From: an uncultured Saprospiraceae bacterium
Lineage (GTDB): Bacteria > Bacteroidota > Bacteroidia > Chitinophagales > Saprospiraceae
Assembly (NCBI GenBank): GCA_937951615.1
Contig: CALFBH010000096.1
Location: 20,222-84,221, forward strand
Direction: 5' to 3'
DNA: 64,000 nucleotides
This document shows, in pieces, positions 44,237-53,360 of this stretch. The translations under genes were made by a program, and so were the position numbers. The first letter of the stretch is position 1. The number at the start of each line of letters is the position of its first letter. The notes beneath the pieces were generated by a model. The model worked only from the letters and a program-made list of their open reading frames with translations. It did no database searches and was not told where the DNA came from.

Positions 44237-45535
44237 TTACCATTGCTTATCCCTAATACCAGCCCACCATAACCACTGAATTCCACCTCTTGCGACCAAA
44301 AATGCAGCCAGCGACCACCATAAACCTTCATTGCCCAAAGGGCGAAATAAAAAATAAGCCAAAAAGAAAAAGAGCAATGCCAGTAACATACTGTTTCGCA
44401 TTTCGCTAGAAGCGGTCATGCCGATATAGATGCCATCCCACAAATAGCAGGGCGCGGCGAATAAGGGAAGGGCAGCTGTCCAGATGAGATAGGGAATGGC
44501 GGCAGCGACGATGTTTGCCTGATCGGTAAATAACCAAAGCAAGGACTCGCCGGCAAACCAATACACAAGACTGAACAGAAAAGCCAGCACCATGCCCCAG
44601 ATGAAACTATACCGCACAGCAAGTCGGAGGTTTTTCTGGTCTTTGGCACCTGCGTATTTGCCGACTAGACTTTCGGAAGCATAAGCAAAACCATCTACAC
44701 CGTAAGCCATCCAGTTGATGAATTGTAGCAAAATCATATTAACAGCCAAAAAGACATCGCCCTGCCCGGCTGACTGGTCAGTAAAAAATGCAAAGACAAA
44801 AATGAGGCAGAAAGTACGGATGAAAATATCTGCATTTAAAGCTAAAAAGTCTTTGATGGCTTGAAGTTCGAGAATGGCTTTTTTACTAAAATGAACCAGC
44901 AAATAACGATATTTATAATAAAATAAACCGAAGGCAACCAGAATTCCTGTGTATTGCGCCAGTACAGTTCCCCAAGCCACGCCATCTGCTTTCATGCCGA
45001 GGTGATTGACAAAATAAAGATTGGCTGCGATATTGACAATGTTGATGATAATGGTGAGAATCATCGGGTAAATGGCGTTCTGCATCCCAAAAAACCAGCC
45101 CATCATGGCATATAATCCAATAGTGGCTGGTGCTGCCCAAATTCTGATATAATAATATTCGCGTGCAATACTTTCTACTTCAGGACTGCCGTCTAAGAGT
45201 CCAAAACTCAGCTGTGCAATGGGGATTTGTAAAGCCAGTATAGCGACACTACCAATACAGACCACCAGCAAGGCCCGACCGAGTATGTTTATCAACTCCA
45301 GTTGATTATTATTGCCGTAAGCCTGTGCAGCAAGCCCAGTCGTACCCATGCGCAGAAAACCAAAACTCCAGTAAATGAAATTGAAAATAATAGCTCCAAC
45401 TCCAACTGCTCCAATATAAGCCGCTGATTCCTGACGACCCATGAGGGCAGTATCGACTGTACTCAGCAAAGGCACAGAAAGATTGCTGATGATATTGGGG
45501 ATAGCCAGTCGAAGAATTTGTCGATTCATTTTCAT
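44237..45535 (-). CDS. MATE-family efflux protein (DinF-like)
   Basis: 432 aa from ATG 45535 (MKMNRQILRLAIPNIISN). The upstream in-frame ATG 45574 is excluded because the extra residues come from repeat E3. Twelve hydrophobic segments; MATE hallmarks LAIPNIISNLSVPLLSTVDTALMGR and the second-half counterpart YASESLVGKYAGA. It belongs to the DinF branch, which exports organic cations or protects from oxidative stress by Na+/H+ antiport. No regulator adjacent. It is flanked on both sides by family E palindromes. Confidence 0.93.
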   Translation of the reverse strand: MKMNRQILRLAIPNIISNLSVPLLSTVDTALMGRQESAAYIGAVGVGAIIFNFIYWSFGFLRMGTTGLAAQAYGNNNQLELINILGRALLVVCIGSVAILALQIPIAQLSFGLLDGSPEVESIAREYYYIRIWAAPATIGLYAMMGWFFGMQNAIYPMILTIIINIVNIAANLYFVNHLGMKADGVAWGTVLAQYTGILVAFGLFYYKYRYLLVHFSKKAILELQAIKDFLALNADIFIRTFCLIFVFAFFTDQSAGQGDVFLAVNMILLQFINWMAYGVDGFAYASESLVGKYAGAKDQKNLRLAVRYSFIWGMVLAFLFSLVYWFAGESLLWLFTDQANIVAAAIPYLIWTAALPLFAAPCYLWDGIYIGMTASSEMRNSMLLALLFFFLAYFLFRPLGNEGLWWSLAAFLVARGGIQWLWWAGIRDKQW

Positions 45536-45538
45536 AAT

Positions 45539-45629
45539 TGGGTCGATGGTCGATGGTCGATTGCCTTTCGGCACGCTCTGTTAATCATGATTGTAGCTAT
45601 CGACTATGGACTGCGGACTATCGACCAAC
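45539..45629. repeat. Family E palindromic element, copy 3
   Basis: TGGGTCGATGGTCGATGGTC at the left and CTATCGACCA at the right; shorter than copies 1 and 2 and lacking the CATTTTGC hairpin. It sits between the divergent MATE and aldolase-like genes. A single family E word (GGTCGATGGTC) also occurs at 18713. Confidence 0.6.
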
Positions 45630-45709
45630 TAGTCCTCTGTACAAAAGTTGAAAACTTAGACTACTAAATAGCCCGCAAGATGGGGAATATTTTATACATT
45701 TGATGAGCT

Positions 45710-46897
45710 ATGACGTATCAATATTATACAAAAATATTCAAGGACATCCCGAAGCCTTTTGCCTTCATAGATGTGGATGTGCTGAATGAAAATACGATTC
45801 AATTGCTTCAGCGAGCTGGCGATAAACCGATTCGCCTGGCTACAAAATCTATTCGCTGCAAAGCAATACTGACTCACTTATTGGAACGAAGTCGGCAGAT
45901 TCAAGGGCTGATGTGCTATGACTTGCTAGAAGCAAAGTGGCTTAGTGAACAAGGTTTTGATGACATCTTGATAGGCTATCCATTTTGCCATGCTCCACAT
46001 ATTGAAGCGATAGCGCGTGAAGTAAAAAAAGGAAAACGCATTGTCTTGATGACTGATTTGCCAGAACACCTGGACATTATTCAGCGGGTAGGAGCCCAGC
46101 TTGGTGTGAAATTGCCAGTTTGTGTGGATATTGATGTTAGCACGCAAATTGGAAAACGGCATTTTGGTGTACATCGGTCTTCCTTGCAGACAGCGGAGGA
46201 TGTAGAAAAATATCTTGCCCATTTGAGCAGCTGTTCTCATGTGAAATTGGTGGGTATGATGGCTTATGAAGCGCAAGTCGCAGGCACAACTGATCATGTG
46301 CCGGGACGTCGTTTTTACAATATGAAAATGCGTCGACTCAAAAAACGGGCAATACCGGAAATTGCAGAAAAACGCGCGGCAATCAGTGAATTAATTCGTA
46401 CAGCAGGTTTTGATTTGGAATTTGTGAATGGCGGTGGTACGGGGAGCCTGGAAAGCACCACAAAAGAAGAAGCAGTGACTGAAGTGACGATTGGTTCAGG
46501 TTTTTATTCGCCACAATTATTCGATTATTATCAATCATTTAGGCATTTGCCTGCTGCCTGGTATGCCATTGAAGTCACGCGAAATCCACAACCCAATCTA
46601 TACACCTGTGCAGGCGGAGGTTATGTGGCATCGGGTGCGCTAGGACGCGAAAAACTGCCTGCACCTTATTTGCCGGAAGGAGCGAAACTCATTAAGCTCG
46701 AAATGGTAGGCGAGGTGCAAACACCTTTGAGATACGAAGGTGTAGAAGCTTTGAAATTGGGTAGTCCAGTTTTTATGCGTCATGCTAAAGCGGGGGAATT
46801 GTGTGAGCATTTTGATGAATTATATCTGGTGAAAACTGGGGAAATTATAGACAAAGTGAAAACTTATAGGGGTAGTGGTGATTGGTTGATTAAGTGA
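45710..46897 (+). CDS. PLP-dependent alanine-racemase-fold enzyme (D-threonine aldolase-like)
   Basis: 395 aa. The N-terminal barrel has the PLP lysine in IRLATKSIRCKAIL (Lys46) preceded by KPFAFIDVDVLNENT. Barrel strands follow (VCVDIDVSTQIGKRHFGVHRS, LVGMMAYEAQVAG) with the phosphate-binding FVNGGGTGS. The C-terminal beta domain has YTCAGGGYVASG and SPVFMRHAKAGELCEHFDELYLV, where the paired His/Cys/Asp would bind the divalent metal of D-threonine/3-hydroxyaspartate-type enzymes. Likely reactions: aldol cleavage or deamination of a D-beta-hydroxy amino acid. No amino-acid pathway genes adjacent. Confidence 0.88.
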   Translation: MTYQYYTKIFKDIPKPFAFIDVDVLNENTIQLLQRAGDKPIRLATKSIRCKAILTHLLERSRQIQGLMCYDLLEAKWLSEQGFDDILIGYPFCHAPHIEAIAREVKKGKRIVLMTDLPEHLDIIQRVGAQLGVKLPVCVDIDVSTQIGKRHFGVHRSSLQTAEDVEKYLAHLSSCSHVKLVGMMAYEAQVAGTTDHVPGRRFYNMKMRRLKKRAIPEIAEKRAAISELIRTAGFDLEFVNGGGTGSLESTTKEEAVTEVTIGSGFYSPQLFDYYQSFRHLPAAWYAIEVTRNPQPNLYTCAGGGYVASGALGREKLPAPYLPEGAKLIKLEMVGEVQTPLRYEGVEALKLGSPVFMRHAKAGELCEHFDELYLVKTGEIIDKVKTYRGSGDWLIK

Positions 46898-46931
46898 TTG
46901 GTATATTGGGGTAATTGGTAATTGGGTATTG

Positions 46932-46945
46932 GTAACTGGTAACTG
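46932..46945. repeat. GTAACTG heptamer pair
   Basis: Two perfect copies of GTAACTG, the complement of the CAGTTAC unit repeated seven times at 50867, within a TGGTAATTGGGTATTGG-type tract. Confidence 0.6.
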
Positions 46946-46965
46946 GGATATTAGGGATGAAATTT

Positions 46966-47694
46966 TTACAGAATCTGCTCCAGCATCTTTTCAGCCTTCG
47001 CCAAACTTTCCGGTTTACCGACATCCAACCACAAATCCTCGTCATGCGGATAAGCTTTGAGCGTATGATGTGGGACTAGATCGAGATACGTTTCAATAAT
47101 AGAAAATTTGCCTTCCTGTCGCATTTGTTTGAAAATTGTAGGGTTGATGACGTGGATGCCACTGAAAGCACGGAGTGTATATTTAGCCTTCGTCGGCACT
47201 GGAAATTTCGTTTCTCCAGTTTTAATATTTTCCCATCCGACCAGCGTGTTTTCTTCATCAAAAAGCAAATAGCGGGAAGTTTCCCGTTGGCGGGTAGCCA
47301 ATGTTGCCAATGCCCAGGAATTGCAATGCGCATCATAAAATTCTCTCAAATCCATATTGGTGAGAATGTCCACGTTGCAGACCAGAAAAGGCTGTTTATC
47401 GTCAAGAAACCAAGCTGCTTTTTTTAATCCGCCACCAGTTTCCAAGAGTTGTCCGGTTTCATCTGATATTTGGATATTGATGCCGAAGTTATTTTTCTGT
47501 TCTAGAAAAGAAGTAATGCTTTCCGCAAAATGATGGACATTCACAATAATATCTGTAAAGCCGTATTGCATTAATCGTCGGATGCAAATTTCCAGTAAAG
47601 GCTTCCCGCTCACCTCTACCATTGCTTTTGGTCGGTCATTGGTGAGTGGTGCGAGTCGAGTGCCTAGTCCGGCGGCGAATATCATGGCTTTCAT
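46966..47694 (-). CDS. Sugar-phosphate nucleotidyltransferase (MurU/RmlA-like)
   Basis: 242 aa from ATG 47694 (MKAMIFAAGLGTRLAPLTNDRPKAMVEV, the nucleotide-binding signature). The longer in-frame start adds 55 residues of unrelated, repeat-derived sequence. Further motifs: DIIVNVHHFAESI, FLVCNVDILTNMDL (metal-binding Asp), SGIHVINPTIF and LWLDVGKPESLAKAEK. Size and motifs fit MurU-type MurNAc-phosphate uridylyltransferases of peptidoglycan recycling or mannose-1-phosphate guanylyltransferases. No amgK-like kinase lies next to it, so the sugar is unsettled. Confidence 0.9.
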   Translation of the reverse strand: MKAMIFAAGLGTRLAPLTNDRPKAMVEVSGKPLLEICIRRLMQYGFTDIIVNVHHFAESITSFLEQKNNFGINIQISDETGQLLETGGGLKKAAWFLDDKQPFLVCNVDILTNMDLREFYDAHCNSWALATLATRQRETSRYLLFDEENTLVGWENIKTGETKFPVPTKAKYTLRAFSGIHVINPTIFKQMRQEGKFSIIETYLDLVPHHTLKAYPHDEDLWLDVGKPESLAKAEKMLEQIL

Positions 47695-47843
47695 TGATTT
47701 AGTAATTGGTGATTCGTGATTGGTCATTGGTTTGACAAGGTAATGAAAACACTTCATTTTGCAAGTCCGAATAAAAAAAATTACTAGGTCGGGAACTTTT
47801 TTGATTTTCAAATTGTATTTATGTCGAGCGCGGCAAAATACAT

Positions 47844-47938
47844 AAGTGCCTGGACTCAACTAAACGCGACTTTCAATTTGGCTTATTGTCAATACTTTTT
47901 TGTATTTGAATTTGACGTTTGTATTTGTATTTCCACTT
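47844..47938 (+). repeat. Family D repeat, copy 2
   Basis: 95 bp, AAGTGCCTGGACTCAACTAA ... TGTATTTCCACTT. It has an 8-bp deletion near the middle relative to copies 1 and 3. It lies in the 47695-48163 gap upstream of the tRNAs. Confidence 0.8.
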
Positions 47939-48059
47939 AGATTTAAAAATAATAATGAATACAATCAAAACATACGCACCATTATCTTCCCTCTTACTGA
48001 GTTCGCTCAATAACGACAGGAGGAAGTGGTATATATAAATATACTTTAGCAGCAATGCT

Positions 48060-48096
48060 AAAAAGCCCTTCAGTCGTCGATTGGAGGGCTTTTTTG
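48060..48096. terminator. Terminator-like hairpin before the tRNA cluster
   Basis: AGCCCTTCA pairs fully with TGGAGGGCT (one G-T), with an A-run before and TTTTTT after, so it works on either strand. Immediately upstream on the plus strand are smaller hairpins: TGAG-TTCG-CTCA (47998-48009) within CTTCC/GGAAG arms, GTATATATAAATATAC, and TTAGC/GCTAA. Some short transcript may end here; no gene is visible. Confidence 0.6.
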
Positions 48097-48160
48097 TATT
48101 TGTATTTGAGGTTTGTATTTGAATTTGTATTTGAATTTGATGTTTGAATTTGTATTTGAA
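48090..48160. repeat. TTTGTATTTGAA tandem tract
   Basis: Six-nt-step units of TTTGTA/TTTGAA/TTTGAT run up to the first tRNA. The same words form the right end of family D repeats. Confidence 0.7.
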
Positions 48161-48163
48161 AAT

Positions 48164-48237
48164 GCCTTCGTAGCCCAATTGGAAGAGGCGTCTGATTTAG
48201 AATCAGAATGTTGTGGGTTCGAGTCCCACCGAAGGTA
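48164..48237 (+). tRNA. tRNA-like gene, anticodon TAG (class I shape)
   Basis: 74 nt. Acceptor GCCTTCG/CGAAGGT (first pair G-U), D stem GCC/GGC, anticodon stem TCTGA/TCAGA with loop TTTAGAA (anticodon TAG, reading CUA Leu), variable loop of 5 nt, T arm GTGGG-TTCGAGT-CCCAC, discriminator A, no encoded CCA. Bacterial tRNA-Leu is normally class II with a long variable arm, so the short variable loop is odd. Confidence 0.8.
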
Positions 48238-48337
48238 CTTTTTTTAAAAATCCAAATGCCAAAAAAACAAATTCCAAAAAAGAAAACTAGAGAAAGTCAG
48301 ATGGAATTTGGTGCTTTAAATTTGGAATTTAAATTTT

Positions 48338-48411
48338 ACTCCGGTAGTCCAACTGGAAGAGACAACAGGTTTAAGCCCTGTCAAGTGTGAGTTCGAGTCT
48401 CACTCGGAGTA
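48338..48411 (+). tRNA. tRNA-like gene, anticodon TAA (class I shape)
   Basis: 74 nt. Acceptor ACTCCGG/TCGGAGT, D stem GTC/GAC, anticodon stem ACAGG/CCTGT with loop TTTAAGC (anticodon TAA, reading UUA Leu), variable loop CAAGT, T arm GTGAG-TTCGAGT-CTCAC, discriminator A, no CCA. Its D arm (AGTCCAACTGGAAGAG) parallels that of the TAG gene 100 nt upstream. As with that gene, the short variable loop is not that of a normal Leu tRNA. Confidence 0.8.
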
Positions 48412-48537
48412 CGGTGTAATTAGAGAATGATTTAATTACGAATTACGAATGAATGAATCGCAATGAATTTTGATGATGAGATTTTATCTGATTCGTAATT
48501 CGTAATTTAAAGATTAAAAGATTAAAAATTACTCACA

Positions 48538-48623
48538 GGAAGGTAGCAAGCAATGGCGCTTAAGCGGTCTTGAAAACCGTGCCATCCCACAGGGTGAGGG
48601 TTCGATTCCTTTACCTTCCGCCA
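48538..48623 (+). tRNA. tRNA-Ser (TGA)
   Basis: 86 nt including encoded CCA. Acceptor GGAAGGT/ACCTTCC, anticodon stem GCGGT/ACCGT with loop CTTGAAA (anticodon TGA), long class II variable arm (GCCATCCCACAGGGTGA region), T loop TTCGATT, discriminator G. The D arm pairs weakly. Upstream (48434-48510), ATTACGAATTACGAAT and its complement form another palindrome. Confidence 0.88.
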
Positions 48624-48745
48624 CTTATAATGATGAACTATATTGAATGATAATTTCGAAGTTAGGTATAATACTTCGAGATTTGGTGCTCAACATTCAT
48701 GTATTTAAAATCCTCTATAAGACCTGAAATCTAGTGCCAAAAGTA

Positions 48746-49660
48746 CTAGTTTGCATGCAAAAAAGCAGCTCCAAATACACCAGCACTATCACCGAGTTTA
48801 GGTCGGGCAATGATGGTTTCCAAGCTGTTGTTAAAGGTGTATTTTTCGACTTGTCGAACACCTTCGTCATATAGAACGTCAATATTGCCGACTCCGCCGC
48901 CTATGAGAATAACATCTGGGTCAATAATATTGATAAGAGTAGCCAGTCCTTTACCAAACATCAGGCAAAGATGCTCGATAGTTTGTGTTGCATGTGGGTC
49001 GTTCTTGCCTAAGTATCGCTGATAAACTTCTTTCAAGGGCAGGTGTTGTCCGCTCAGTTTTTCATAATAACGTTCCGTACCAGGACCAGAGATAAGTGTC
49101 TCCACACAGCCAGTTCTGCCACAATAACATGCTCCGCCGGATTCATCCAGAAAATTATGTCCCCACTCGCCGCCGATGCCATGCAGACCACCAATGATTT
49201 TACCATTGACGACTAGTCCGCCACCAACACCGGTTCCCATGATGACGCCAAAAACGACTTCTGCATTGGGCTTGAGTTCTTGTACTGCGCCCATCCGAGT
49301 TTCTGCGAGGGCGAAGCAGTTGGCATCATTGGCGATAGCAACGGGAATGCCGAGCAAGGCTTCTAAATCGGCTTTGATGGGCTGTCCATTGAGTTCGGTA
49401 GAGTTGGAGTTTTTGAGCTTTTGTGTCAGCGGGTCGAGTGTGCCAGGCGTGCCGATGCCGATGCGCTGTGGTTGATTGCCTACTTGTGCAGCCACCTGAT
49501 CGACCAGCAGTTTTATTCTGTTTAAAATATGATGATAGCCTTTTTCTTTTTCAGTATAAAGGCGTTCACGGGCAATCACTTTTGGATGGTCTTTGGATTC
49601 GAGTATGACACATTCTACTTTTGTGCCGCCTAGGTCTAAACCCCAGAGTTGATGATTCAT
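48746..49660 (-). CDS. ROK-family sugar kinase
   Basis: 304 aa. Phosphate-binding start LWGLDLGGTKVECVIL; sugar and zinc region ANDANCFALAETRMGA, GVIMGTGVGGGLVVNGKIIGG, and GEWGHNFLDESGGACYCGRTGCVETLISGPG (ROK signature with Cys-rich zinc site); second phosphate motif PDVILIGGGVGNID. Lacking an HTH, it is a kinase rather than a NagC-type repressor. Substrates in the family include glucose, fructose, GlcNAc and ManNAc; motifs alone do not choose. No sugar operon adjacent. Confidence 0.93.
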   Translation of the reverse strand: MNHQLWGLDLGGTKVECVILESKDHPKVIARERLYTEKEKGYHHILNRIKLLVDQVAAQVGNQPQRIGIGTPGTLDPLTQKLKNSNSTELNGQPIKADLEALLGIPVAIANDANCFALAETRMGAVQELKPNAEVVFGVIMGTGVGGGLVVNGKIIGGLHGIGGEWGHNFLDESGGACYCGRTGCVETLISGPGTERYYEKLSGQHLPLKEVYQRYLGKNDPHATQTIEHLCLMFGKGLATLINIIDPDVILIGGGVGNIDVLYDEGVRQVEKYTFNNSLETIIARPKLGDSAGVFGAAFLHAN

Positions 49661-49669
49661 GGTTTTTTA

Positions 49670-49714
<45 letters not shown>

Positions 49715-49753
49715 GTGTTTATGTGTGTTAGGTTGACAGGTAGATGTGTGGAG

Positions 49754-50812
49754 TCACATTCTTGTTGTTCTTATTTGTGGGATGTGTTGATTTTTTGGAC
49801 TTATATTATTTCTTATATGTTCAATAAATCTTTGTTCTTGTTCTTTGGTATCATTTAATTGTGGCATTCTATGAGAGTCCTGAAAATTGACTAGTTTTTT
49901 GAAATTGTTATCATTGTTCATAATTCTGTCTATATTGACTTGCATGTTAAAGTAATTGTTATATTTTTCGTGATAAAATATCCTTACTTCTTTTACAGAT
50001 TCATTATTTAAAATTTGATTTAAAATCAGTTTGTCAGATATTCCACATGAATGTCCGAGTATTATGACTCCTATGTCTCCGTATCTTTTCCCATCTAAAA
50101 AATCGTTCAAGCGAAGTTCATTATTTGTTCTTTTGTAACAATGTTTTTTAATATTAAACATCAACTGATTGTCATCTTTATTGATTAAAGATCTGGATTC
50201 TTCTTGACTTGCAGCATAGCCAAAAATTATCGGATTGTCGGCATTAAAGAGTTCTCCATGTATCTGGATTAGATTTCTGCCTGTTCCTTTATAATATCGT
50301 GTTATAGTATTCGTATAATTAAAATTTAGAATTATTAAGTTATCTCTATTCTCCTTGAAAAAATGTGAATATGCCCCAATTACTTTTCCAGAGGATTCTT
50401 TTACTTGTTTGTCAAGATATTCTTCTAAGTATTTTTTAATGACCTCAAAATCGGTATTGAGTTGAGCAGCGTTTTCATATTCATTACTGGGAATGTTTTG
50501 TAAGGAATTGAAATATAAGTTCTCTATATCACACCAGTTTTGTGAGGCGTATTCTCGTAGAAGATGTTTAAAGAATTTGTTAGGGAAATTATCATCGTTG
50601 GCCGTCCAATTAGGACTAGGCCCACTTAAGCGTGGTTTTAATGATTTAATTATATAATCAAAACTTCCACCAATATTTCTGAATAAAGGAGAATCAAGCT
50701 TTGGGTTTTGAAGTTGCAAATCAACCAAATATTTAATGAAATCAGAATATCCCGTTTTCATGTCATGAGCTAAATCAAACCCGTTACCGATAATTACCAA
50801 ATAATTATGCAT
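49754..50812 (-). CDS. AbiH-family abortive infection protein
   Basis: 352 aa. The start YLVIIGNGFDLAHDMKTGYSDFIKYL is the AbiH hallmark (GNGFDLAHxxxTxYxDF). Later DNLIILNFNYTNTITRYY, IQIHGELFNADNPIIFGY and GVIILGHSCGISDKLILNQIL are the remaining conserved blocks. AbiH was described as a single-gene phage-exclusion system in lactococci; the mechanism is unsettled. The gene is A/T-rich compared with the ROK kinase and TonB receptor beside it, and heptamer tracts flank both ends, which fits acquisition as a unit. No second defence gene is attached. Confidence 0.9.
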   Translation of the reverse strand: MHNYLVIIGNGFDLAHDMKTGYSDFIKYLVDLQLQNPKLDSPLFRNIGGSFDYIIKSLKPRLSGPSPNWTANDDNFPNKFFKHLLREYASQNWCDIENLYFNSLQNIPSNEYENAAQLNTDFEVIKKYLEEYLDKQVKESSGKVIGAYSHFFKENRDNLIILNFNYTNTITRYYKGTGRNLIQIHGELFNADNPIIFGYAASQEESRSLINKDDNQLMFNIKKHCYKRTNNELRLNDFLDGKRYGDIGVIILGHSCGISDKLILNQILNNESVKEVRIFYHEKYNNYFNMQVNIDRIMNNDNNFKKLVNFQDSHRMPQLNDTKEQEQRFIEHIRNNISPKNQHIPQIRTTRM

Positions 50813-50866
50813 CTTCCGAAAATAGTTTTTTTGTGTTTTAATTTTTTTCTATAAAAAGTCTAAATT

Positions 50867-50915
50867 CAGTTACCAGTTACCAGTTACCAGTTACCAGTTA
50901 CCAGTTACCAGTTAC
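50867..50915. repeat. CAGTTAC heptamer tract, seven perfect copies
   Basis: Seven uninterrupted copies of CAGTTAC lie between the AbiH start and the TonB receptor stop. Its complement (GTAACTG) recurs at 46932 and singly at 40692. Confidence 0.95.
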
Positions 50916-50918
50916 AAA

Positions 50919-53117
50919 TCACTCCATCCGATACCGCACTCCAATAAAATATTCCTGTGCCACAGTCGGTCCCCAATTAAAAGCCGTATCAAAATACTCG
51001 CCAAAGGGATCTTGCCAGGACAAAATCGGATATTCCTGACGGAAACCCAAGAGATTTTCTACACCTGCATAGACTTCAAATTGCTTCCACGACTTGGTAA
51101 ACTGTACATTGATCTGCGTATAAGGCGAAGACGTATTGGCTTGTTGAAATTCAACTGGATAAGCTTCTGTGTTGGGCAGTCGCTGTACGCCATGCCAATG
51201 CAGGCTACCGTCCAAATGCCATTTTTTGTTACTGGGCTGATAGGAGAAAGTGGTCATGAATTTGTGTTTGGAATTGAAGGGTAGGGGTGTTTTGACTTCA
51301 TTGGTCATTCGATAAACATCCAGATAAGTATAAGCGAATTTGACTTCATATCGTTCATCAAATTTGAAATTGCTTTCTATTTGAAAAGCATTGGAAGCAG
51401 AAGTTTCTGTAAAGTTGAACAGCAAAATTTGTCCAGGCTGGCTGTCATAATCAGGGAATATCTGATTTTTGAAACGAGTGTGATAAGCATCAGCCGTGAC
51501 GGTCAAGGCCAGTCGATCCCAGAACTCCTTATGCGTAACATTTGCGCCAATGTTGGTCGATTGTTCAGGTTCTAGCTGACTGGAAAAAACAGGCACACGT
51601 GAGCTGGCTAAAACATTGGGATTCTCGGCAAATACATGTGCTGTGCGCCAGCCTGTACCCGCAGATACTCGGATGTCTGTGTTGTCAAAAGCCTTATAAC
51701 GGACTAAGGCGCGAGGCGTAAAAAAGCTGCCAAATTGCTGATGCTGATCCCAGCGAAATCCCGTAATAAGAACCACTTTTTCAAAAGAAAGTGTATTCTC
51801 TGCAAATAAGCCAGGAATGCGGTGATTCTGAATAAGCGGTTGGGAAGCAATCATTTCTTCGGTATGCGAATGGCGATAACTAATCCCCGCTTTTACATCA
51901 TGCTTGTCTGTATAAGCCCATTCAAATTGCAGATTAGCATAAGCTGAAAGTTGCTCAGCATTATATTGTCTAAGTCCATACCAACTTTCCTGATGGTGGA
52001 AAAAACTGGAGCCTATGAAAGTGATTTGTTGATTAGCATTTAGGCGATAAGCCGTTTTGGTATAAACTTCAGGTTGCTGAATGCTGATCGTTTGTCCGTA
52101 AATAGAAGAGCTGCCCTTGTCTGTTTTTGCATCAAAATCTTTCTGTCCACCAACTCGGCTTTCATTCCAAAATCGCAGTCCAATTTGCGTAAGCCAACCC
52201 TTTTCAATGTCTTGCTTGGACATCCATTTATTATAAATCATCTGACGATTGAGTAGAGGCATGTCAAGGAAAGTGTCATCATTTCTGTCCATACGCATAC
52301 CGGGAAGAGCGATGTGCGCAGCAGTGAGATTTGCCCAGCCTTTTGGCGATTTATAGGCATAATTGACATTAAATTGCTTTACGGCATTGCTATTGAAATA
52401 GGCATTGAGCAACAACTTGTCTGTCTCTGCCGGATTTTTGGGAATCACGTTGATCTGTCCACTCATGCCCTCATAGCCTTGTAAGACAGAATTAGAGCCT
52501 TTGGCGACAAAAATACGATTGACCAATGTTCCAGGATAACTGCTCACTCCATAAGTATAACCCAAACCCTGAATCAATGGCATGCCATCAAATAAAAGCT
52601 GATTATAGACGCCAGATAAACCCAAAATACGAAGCTCCTTGGCATTGGTGACGACATTGGTCGTGACGGGCTGAACGCTTGCTTGTGTACTAAAACAACC
52701 TGCCAAATCACAACAGGCAGATTTAGCGAGCTCCGTTTCTGTAATGACTTCAATTTTTGCTGCATCATTGCCGATAAATGTCCCAGCTCGCTGACCTTCT
52801 ACCACGACTTCCTGCAGGGCTTCTCCTTCGCTTAATTCCAGTTCGACTAACACAGGACCAGTTTCTTCTCCAATATACAAAGTGTCATTGCCATAGCCAA
52901 TATAGCTGATAATCAGCCATTCATTATCACTTGTTTTGGGCAATTCAAAATCTCCATTTGCATCAGTTGATGTGCCGATTGTGGTGTCCAACCAAAAAAG
53001 ATTGGCGCCAGGCAGGACTTCACCTGTATTCTTATCGGCGAGTCGTCCGGAAAAACTTTGCGCAATAGCAAAATTTCCAATGAAAAAGTATATAAATAAA
53101 AGCAATAATTTTTTCAT
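50919..53117 (-). CDS. TonB-dependent outer-membrane receptor
   Basis: 732 aa from ATG 53117 (MKKLLLLFIYFFIGNFAIAQ, clean signal peptide). A carboxypeptidase-regulatory-like domain (SFSGRLADKNTGEVLPGANLFWLD...) is followed by a plug with TonB-box-like EVVVEGQRAG and LAKSACCDLAGCFSTQASVQ, then a 22-strand barrel ending in aromatic YFIGVRYRME. The CC..C cluster in the plug is unusual and recalls receptors tied to metal (for example copper) uptake, but the substrate is not shown. No SusD partner, so it is a stand-alone receptor for metal chelates, vitamins or oligomers. Confidence 0.93.
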   Translation of the reverse strand: MKKLLLLFIYFFIGNFAIAQSFSGRLADKNTGEVLPGANLFWLDTTIGTSTDANGDFELPKTSDNEWLIISYIGYGNDTLYIGEETGPVLVELELSEGEALQEVVVEGQRAGTFIGNDAAKIEVITETELAKSACCDLAGCFSTQASVQPVTTNVVTNAKELRILGLSGVYNQLLFDGMPLIQGLGYTYGVSSYPGTLVNRIFVAKGSNSVLQGYEGMSGQINVIPKNPAETDKLLLNAYFNSNAVKQFNVNYAYKSPKGWANLTAAHIALPGMRMDRNDDTFLDMPLLNRQMIYNKWMSKQDIEKGWLTQIGLRFWNESRVGGQKDFDAKTDKGSSSIYGQTISIQQPEVYTKTAYRLNANQQITFIGSSFFHHQESWYGLRQYNAEQLSAYANLQFEWAYTDKHDVKAGISYRHSHTEEMIASQPLIQNHRIPGLFAENTLSFEKVVLITGFRWDQHQQFGSFFTPRALVRYKAFDNTDIRVSAGTGWRTAHVFAENPNVLASSRVPVFSSQLEPEQSTNIGANVTHKEFWDRLALTVTADAYHTRFKNQIFPDYDSQPGQILLFNFTETSASNAFQIESNFKFDERYEVKFAYTYLDVYRMTNEVKTPLPFNSKHKFMTTFSYQPSNKKWHLDGSLHWHGVQRLPNTEAYPVEFQQANTSSPYTQINVQFTKSWKQFEVYAGVENLLGFRQEYPILSWQDPFGEYFDTAFNWGPTVAQEYFIGVRYRME

Positions 53118-53203
53118 AATCAATTTTAATAACATGCAAGTTACGGGAACTTTAGTGATATTGAGTTGCACTTAAAACAAAGAAACAAGCTCTAATTTCC
53201 GGT

Positions 53204-53345
53204 AGTACTCGACTAAAGTATGATTGAGTAAATTCCGTTGTCGTCAGACGAATTCGCTTGGAAATACAGCATATTTAAGGGGATAAACCACCAACTTTCA
53301 TAAAATCCTTCGTCTGCCGACTATTCCATACTTTAATCGAACACT
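53204..53345 (-). repeat. Family A palindromic element, copy 2 (inverted)
   Basis: AGTACTCGACTAAAGTATGA ... CATACTTTAATCGAACACT; about 85% identical to copy 1 in reverse orientation, with the CAGACGAA/TTCGTCTG arms intact. Confidence 0.8.
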
Positions 53346-53360
53346 ACTTAATTTCCAACT

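Noticed and set aside
47873..48178. 101-codon minus-strand frame before the tRNAs
   Set aside because: It consists of family D, terminator and TTTGTATTTGAA tract translations (QIQIQIQ peptides).
50919..53117. SusC-type polysaccharide utilisation locus
   Set aside because: The receptor lacks a SusD partner or linked glycoside hydrolases, so it is treated as a stand-alone TonB receptor.
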